Positions 58,245 to 64,000 of a stretch of 64,000 nt of DNA are shown here, one piece after another. Where the stretch lies: positions 31,930,104 through 31,994,103 of the forward strand of contig CM070725.1 in the NCBI GenBank assembly GCA_036346275.1, given 5' to 3'. The notes beneath the pieces were generated by a model that ran no database searches, had not been told where the DNA came from, and saw only the letters and a list, made by a program, of their open reading frames with translations. Every line of letters begins with the position of its first letter. Within the stretch, counting starts at the first letter, position 1. This DNA is from Otatea glauca. Taxonomy: Eukaryota; Streptophyta; Magnoliopsida; Poales; Poaceae. The translations under genes and the position numbers were made by a program.

Positions 58245-58779
58245 GAGTAAATTTCACAAAACTACAGGTTTATTGTACAAACTATCAGAAAATTATAGAT
58301 TTTATCTTCTATTTCACAAAACTACAGATTTTTTGTACAAATTATCAGAAAACTACATGTTTTAGCTTCTATTTCACAAAACTACAGGTTTTAGTAGAAC
58401 ATGTATCACAAAACTATAGGTTTTAGAATTAATCGTTTATTGTAATGGGTCTAACAGTCTAGGACCACAAAACAGCCTCACGCGTGAGTAAAACAGAAAA
58501 TAAGGGCATGTGAGAGCGTTATGTGAGCCCACACTATTAGACCCGTTATAAGAAACGGTCAATTCTAAAACCTGTAGTTTTGTGAAACAAGTTTTTCTAA
58601 AACTTGTAATTTTGTAAAATAGAAGCTAAAATATGTAATTTTCTGATAATTTGTATAAAAAATCTGTAGTTTTGTAAAATAAGTTCTCCTAAAATATGTA
58701 ATTTTGTGAAATAGAAACTAAAATTGGTAGTTTTCTGATAATTTACAAAAAAAAATCTGTAGTTTTGTGAAAGTTACTC
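58245..58779. mobile_element. Foldback element with internally repeated arms (Mutator-like)
   Basis: The ends GAGTAAATTTCACAAAACTAC and, inverted, GAGTAACTTTCACAAAACTAC bound 535 bp. Each arm is made of about three to four tandem units near 60 bp long, built on TTTCACAAAACTACAGATTTT and ATTATCAGAAAACTAC. The spacer around 58,445-58,540 is unique. The flanks AATTCAAAC (58,236-58,244) and AATTTAGAC (58,780-58,788) match at 7 of 9 positions with two transitions, consistent with an aged 9-bp Mutator-type duplication. Confidence 0.75.
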
Positions 58780-58788
58780 AATTTAGAC

Positions 58789-59319
58789 CGAATTTTTGGA
58801 ATCGAAGTACTAACGTATTTTGGAAACGGTTCTATGAACGACTGGTGGATCTTTACGACTCAACTGGTCTTGTATGTAGAATTGTTCAACATTTGACCGG
58901 TCAGCGCTGAGATTATGTATAAATGATTCATGTATTGTGCATATCTATGGTTTGAACAAATTCGAGTTGCCTTGGAAGACAGCTCAGTGACAATTTAAAA
59001 AAATGTAGTCATATATTCTAAATTTATAATTTGGAAGCATGATGTTTCTTCCTGAGTGCCTGATATACATCTTGCTACTTGAGATCTGATATTTAGAAAG
59101 TCAGCTAGTTTAACAGATATCTGCCATCATAACCGTGAGTAGAAATTGAGTTGCATCTGATTCCCAAGAGAGTACTTGAGCTTCTTGCATTTCATTATCA
59201 CAAGAACCGACTTACGAATTTTGATCATATATAATAGTAACAATACACGATTTTTGAACCCCATAATAATGTCCAGCAGAGGTATATGGGAATGGTACAG
59301 TGCGTTTCAACTCTTAACA
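58789..59319. other. Unassigned sequence
   Basis: No recognisable gene or element. It may include remaining parts of the Tat-type LTR disrupted by the foldback. Confidence 0.3.
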
Positions 59320-59730
59320 ATCTAGAATTTTTTTTAAATAATACATTTTTTAAAATTAATTGCGGTATTAATACGCGGATTGAAAAATTTGCAAAAATAA
59401 TACTTTGTCGCCAGATGGTTCGGCGAAAACCAGGTAATAGCCAAATGGTTTGGCGAAAATGGTATTTTCGCCATATAGTTTGGCGAAATTAGGCTAAATG
59501 CGCAATTTGGAGTGCCTGACAGTTTTTTTGGCCGGGACACCCTATTTTCGCCAAATGGCGAAAATAGGGGTTTTTTTTCCTGCCTCGCCCGGCTCTGGTT
59601 CCATTCGCGCGGAGGAGGAAAAAAAAAGGCCGGAGCGAAATTAGGCTAATTGCACAATTAAGAGGCGTTTGACAGAGCAACAGCCCGGGACACCCTATTT
59701 TCGCCAAACTGGTTCGGCAAAAAGAGAGGG
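59320..59730. repeat. Palindrome-rich repeat related to foldback MITEs
   Basis: It opens with AT-rich TTTTTTTAAATAATACATTTT, much like the left end of the foldback at 40,676. It then repeats TTTGGCGAAAAT-type words. CCCTATTTTCGCCA (59,540-59,553) and TGGCGAAAATAGGG (59,556-59,569) form a perfect 14-bp inverted repeat with a 2-bp spacer. GCGAAATTAGGCTAA and GGGACACCCTATTTTCGCC recur about 152 bp apart, so the segment is partly tandem. A matching right terminus was not found. Confidence 0.6.
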
Positions 59731-59752
59731 ATTTTCGGCAAGGGAGAAAAAT

Positions 59753-59807
59753 AGGGAGGGGGAGAGAGAGAGGGGGGGAGAGAGAGGGGGAGAGAAAGAG
59801 AGAGAAA
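59753..59807 (+). repeat. 55-bp uninterrupted polypurine tract
   Basis: A GA/G-rich run containing only purines on the plus strand, with G runs of five to seven. It has triplex-forming composition and lies at the right edge of the palindrome-rich repeat. Confidence 0.9.
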
Positions 59808-60231
59808 TCGCGCGAAAATTTTGTAAATAATAAATCCAGTTAATGATAATTCGTGTAGTTAACCGTAGGTTCAATAAATGGAAAAAAAATTATATTTGTC
59901 TGTGATAATTGAAGTATGATTTTTTGTCAGTTTATTAACGTAGTGCTTCACAAAATTATTTGTCAGTTTATTATTTCTGAGAAAAAATGAAATTTCGTTG
60001 TTTGTCTTTCGATGTGCGCCAAATCTGACGACAAATAAAAATCAACATTGATATTTCAAACTGCCTCATGACTCGACATTGATACAATATAGATACGTAC
60101 CTTAGAATTCATAAAACTAAAGTACAACATACGTCCATACATGCCTCAGAGAATTGATAAAACTGGGATACAACACAAGTGAGAATACGATACATTCTAT
60201 GGACATATTCATCGGTTGACAAAGATGAAAG
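59808..60231. other. Unassigned AT-rich sequence
   Basis: No gene is recognised. It follows the presumed 3' end of the minus-strand Myb/SANT-like gene and could contain its untranslated region. Confidence 0.35.
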
Positions 60232-61213
60232 TCATCTACTGGCGGTAGCGCTTGAGCGTCGAAGTGGAGGTGATATGAAATCGTCGTCATCGTCATCGTC
60301 ATGTGTATGGTTGGAAGCTAACCCGCCTCTAGTTCTGGTTGGACATCCTCTTCCATTGTTTCTTGAACGGCCTACTGCGGAAGTGCTTGAACGTCGAGGT
60401 GGAGGTGACACGAAATCGTCATCATCTTCGTCATTGTCATCTGTATGGTTGGGAGCTAGCCCGCCTCTAGTGCTAGTTGAACGTCCTCTTCCATTGTTTT
60501 TTGAATGACCTGCTGTGCAAGTGCTTGAACGTTGAGGTGGAGGTGACACGAAATCGTCATCGTCATCATCATTTGCATAGTTAGGAGTGAGCCTCCCACC
60601 AGTGGTGGTTGAACGTCCTCTTGAAATTCTTTTTGTAGCGATCTTGTGTCGATCTCTACCCTGCACTGGATCCACCGCCTCTTACGCTTGAACGGGCATC
60701 ACGCCATCGCCGAAGAGCATGTACATCGCTAAGAATTCTGGAATATCTTTGTTCAGCAACTCTTCATCCTCATGGAATAACTAGCACACGAGCATGCAAA
60801 GTAGTGAATTATGTATAAATGGTAAAAAGATTAGTATGGTGAAAAAATAAGGAATAACTAACCTTAATGTGCTCTGCATATCGATCGGGCAGCATCAGTA
60901 TCCTGTAATATCTTCTAGAGAAACATGTAGTAGAAGGGTGGTCGGCTAGTTCGCACACCCTGAAATACCTTTGACGCCACCATTGCAAGTGCACCTTCAG
61001 GTCGTCGATGGTCGCAAGGTTCAGGCCAGAGGTTGTCATGCTATGCCTCCGTAATGTCGGGCGCCACTCTTGCAATTTGGACAGCACTTTGCTCAGGATC
61101 TCCTCCTTGAATGGATCGTCCTTTCCACCACGCGTAACCTTCAACGTGCAATTAAGAGCTACGTTGCTCATATCGGGTGTCCACAAAAATGCTCTGCTAG
61201 AGGATCCAGCCAT
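60232..61213 (-). pseudogene. Myb/SANT-like gene with acidic tandem repeats, one in-frame stop
   Basis: Exon 1 is 61,213-60,863 (ATG at 61,213), the intron is 60,862-60,781 (82 bp; GTTAGT to CTAG), and exon 2 is 60,780-60,232. The joined frame is open except for one TAA at about 60,684. The N-terminus (MAGSSSRAFLWTPDMSNVAL) through HLQWWRQRYFRVCEL resembles the Myb/SANT-like domain of plant transposon-associated proteins. The end of that domain is recognisable as ELLNKDIPEFLAMYMLFGDG. Beyond the stop are three repeats of about 45 residues with an Asp run followed by FVSPPP and a basic GRGRST-type segment. It may bind DNA; it could be a transposon accessory gene or a recent pseudogene. It lies 494 bp downstream of the PMD gene on the same strand. 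Confidence 0.55.
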
Positions 61214-61707
61214 GGTGAAGAAGTGTGAATGAACGCTGCGGTTGTGTGCTTGCGGTTTGGCCTTTCATAGACTCGAAGCGGTGGTGTATGGACTACGTGT
61301 TGGAATGTAGGATAGAAACATATAGAGGGATAGAAAAACGCTGGAGTGTGCTGTCTAGTCGGGCTGAAAAGGTAGTCGTGCGTGCAATGTTAGCGTGTTG
61401 TTAAATCGGTCTGGCAAAAGTGATGATCTCGTGCCATAAAATCGGGGTGAAAAGGATTGAAGAGGGATGGAAAATATGCGGAACGCCTTTTGCGTATAAC
61501 GTGGATGCGAGCACCCTACCAAGGTTCGAAACGCCTGTTCTTAGGGCGATGAAACGGTTATATACTACGAATCAGATTACGATAAATGAAACACAACGCG
61601 ATCATAGCACACTAAATGGTGTGAAATAGTAAATCGTACGTAAGGTAAGGAAGCACGAGACATTTATGTCATGACAACAAAATAAGGTACTACCCCTAAC
61701 CACCCCC
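61214..61707. other. Spacer between the two minus-strand gene units
   Basis: No convincing frame. It should hold the promoter and leader of the Myb/SANT-like gene and the 3' end of the PMD gene. Confidence 0.4.
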
Positions 61708-64000
61708 CTAAGCACCCCTACCCCTGCCACGACCTCTCTTTGTCCTACGTCTTTGGCCGGGTGCATCGTCTAGAGGTCGTGTGTGAAGTCTTTGGGATGC
61801 TCGCGCTGCCCGTGTCGAGGGCTGAACCATTTGCCGAGGCGGACTTCGTGGGCGACAACACGCACCGGAGGAGGTGCCGTAGTCTCGCTGTGTCATCTGC
61901 GTTCTTTGGAGGAGGCTGCGTCATTGCGTCATTGGAGGGGTCATGTGAATGTGTGTTGGTGAAGAACCGATCCGCCAAGAGTCTTGACGGTAGTAGCTCG
62001 ACGAGTGAGGCGACGAAGAGAAATGTACTCCAACCTGTGGGCAACCTGCAGTTAAGGTAGTAACATGTAATCATAATCAGGCGGTACTGATACCAATGCC
62101 AACAGTTGAATATTGCTTTACTAACCTGGCGTGGGGACCATGGTGGGACCACGTGGTGCCTGCCAACTGGACCCTCTAGCCACGCCTGGGGCCGGAGGCA
62201 CAGAGGTGTAGTAGGAGGACTCTGCCTCCACTGCGTAGGTAGGAACTGGGGTCGGTGTGTGGTACGAAGGCACGGGTGGCGGCCTGGATGAGGTTCCACA
62301 GTCAGTCGCGTCCACCTGCCGACAAGAACCGAGCTCCACGATCCGTCGAGTCCCGGCCACCACACGTCTCCACGCCTCTGTCACCCCGTCCAGTGTGACC
62401 GCGACTCCGCCCCGCAGCCTACTCAAAATGCCGTGGCTATGCTCGTGCAAGTCCCTGGCGTGGTCCACCGCCCGCGTCTTAACGAATCATAAATACAACG
62501 ATTGCAAGGAACACATGACATACCTTACGCGATAAGACTTACCATCGTGTGCATGGTGCTCTGCCGCCGGTACAAAGTCCGCCACGCTCGGGCGCACGTG
62601 CGGGTGGGTGGCTCCTCTACAAGTACGAGGCGAGCACGCGTGCGTGCCGCGTGCCGGGCTACGTCTTCTTGGTAGGAGGAGTCGTCATATGGCGTGTCCT
62701 CGTCGACGATGTCCTCTAGTGCTCCACCCTTTGGGCGAGCCACGGCTCCATCCTCGTGCCAAGGTCACCATCGTCTTACGAGGTCCCCGGGTGGAGTACA
62801 CGAAAACAAATACACATTAGTACAAATATAACATAAGCATTTATCATAATTATGTAACAGGCGAGTAACTCACGGTGCACTCTCTGTGGCACTCGATCCC
62901 TAAAGGAACAGGACGGTGGCGTAGCTCGAATCGCCTCATCACTCGCTGTGGCGCGTAGTCCTCCACGAAGACGTCGAAGATGAGCTTCCTCCTAGTAAGC
63001 CAGTAAGCCTGGTCCCTGTAGCAAAGTGTGGAGACCCCCTCCGCCCCGGCTCTCTCCACTACACAACGATCGCTGTAGGGGTCCCAGATCACCTGATCCG
63101 CCCTAAGGTGGTCAAACGCCTCCGTGAAGGACTGGTACGTTGACCGTACCTGCAGTCCCGCCCACTGGGGCTGCAATTCAAAGAAGGTTGGTTATCAGAT
63201 GCGAGTGCAATTAAAACTACATAAGTACTCAGAAGGGCGTACCCGTCGCCTCGTCCAAAGGGATCCCATCGTCGGACAGTCGATCGCATCTGCTCCGTAC
63301 AACTCGACCGTGTAGTGTCGTGGCTCGACGTAGGGTTGACCAACAGGGAAACGCTCGAACGACCAGAGCTGAAGAAGAAGAGGCATCCCAGCGAGATTGG
63401 CAGACTTGCTTTTCTTCACGCACGCGTCACAAAGGGCGCGGTACGTGGCAGCAAGAACCGCCGAACCCCAGGATACCTGTGGTACGTCCTCGAGCTCAGC
63501 ATCAGCAATAGCCCGTGCATAGGCTACCCAACGCGCGTCGACGCTATCGCCGCGGTGTCGGCGTGAACATCATGCACCCGAGCAACCAAAGTAGATATGC
63601 CTTGAGGTGCCGTGCAAACCGGTAGTTCGTGGGCATCGCGACCATCCGTTGCACTGCGACAATTCAACAATTTAACAAGTGAAATATCATGTCAATATTA
63701 CATAAAAACAGAATAATAATCGGCGAGCGTACGGACTTAGTGTTGGAATGTAAAAGTACCAACCTCAAACTGGGCCAACCACCTCCTCGATGGGCCGTGC
63801 CTCTTGCCGATCCGTATTTCTGGATCAAGAGGCACCACCCCGGCAAACCTCTCCTCCGGTCCACCACCCACCATTTGGAGTCACCGAGGGTCCGACGGTG
63901 TCGGCGCCGATCGGCAACCCAGTAAGCATGGCGACGTCCTGCAGGGTCACCGTTAGCTCGCCGATGGGAAGGTGAAAAGTGTGTGTCTTTGGCCTCCAAC
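61708..64000 (-). pseudogene. Plant-mobile-domain gene, six exons, runs off the window
   Basis: Exons fit at 64,000-63,764 (cut by the edge), 63,653-63,243, 63,170-62,874, about 62,790-62,543, 62,477-62,126 and 62,045-61,708, with GT-AG introns. The acceptor before exon 4 is uncertain. Cues of the plant mobile domain are HTFHLPIGELTVTLQDVAML, RRWLAQFE, VSWGSAVLAATYRALC, LLLQLWSFERFPVGQPYV and YWLTRRKLIFDVFVEDYAP. This family is annotated in grasses as PMD or 'phosphatase 7 long form homolog' and is often transposon-linked. The C-terminus is Arg/Gly-rich (RGRGRGRG). Frameshifts in exon 1 (about 63,870) and exon 2 (about 63,555) and a TGA in exon 6 make it a likely pseudogene. Confidence 0.65.

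Overview
This window looks like intergenic, heterochromatin-like DNA of a grass (Poaceae). The element families (Stowaway MITEs beginning CTCCCTCCGT, CACTA/Spm, Tat-type and long-LTR Ty3/gypsy elements, a Sirevirus-like LTR) fit rice or a close relative, but the species is inferred from style, not proven. I see no intact cellular gene. Almost everything is transposable elements, many of them nested, plus a few decayed gene-like fragments.

Layout. 5-1,384: non-autonomous hAT-like element with a partly visible 8-bp target duplication. 2,487 to about 16,360: an old minus-strand LTR of a long-LTR Ty3/gypsy family, split by a full-length Tat-lineage element (4,043-15,634; duplication GATTG). That element has an intact gag, a broken pol, and downstream of pol an antisense, intron-containing gene with a plant mobile domain (PMD). 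About 18.6-33.2 kb: a decayed Ty1/copia element whose reverse transcriptase is split by a CACTA element (23,452-33,071; duplication ACT) carrying tnp2 and a TnpA/Ptta-like gene. 33,893-34,155: Stowaway MITE. 34,322-37,149: solo gypsy LTR (duplication TCTCA). 37,949-38,736: minus-strand solo Tat-type LTR. 40,267-40,519: second Stowaway MITE. 40,676-41,387: foldback element with an 11-bp duplication. 42.6-49.4 kb: remains of another CACTA element, split by a Sirevirus-like LTR (46,777-48,611) that holds an array of palindromes. 49,739 to about 56,043: a long-LTR gypsy element with only about 0.95 kb between its LTRs (gag only). 57.2-59.8 kb: a gene-fragment candidate, a Tat-type LTR fragment, and two foldback or palindromic repeats. 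60,232 to the right edge: two minus-strand spliced gene-like units, one Myb/SANT-like with acidic tandem repeats and one PMD gene that runs off the window.

How the parts relate. The nesting gives relative ages: the old gypsy LTR predates the Tat element, the copia predates its CACTA, and the second CACTA relic predates the Sirevirus-like LTR. Coding capacity is mostly lost through stops, frameshifts and deletions, so autonomous transposition from this window is unlikely. The most interesting signals are the PMD domain appearing in two unrelated contexts (antisense in a retrotransposon, and in a six-exon gene at the right edge), the roughly 71-bp palindrome array, a near-perfect 39-bp-arm hairpin at 45.2 kb, and the strong GCCGAT/ATCGGC enrichment of the Tat element.
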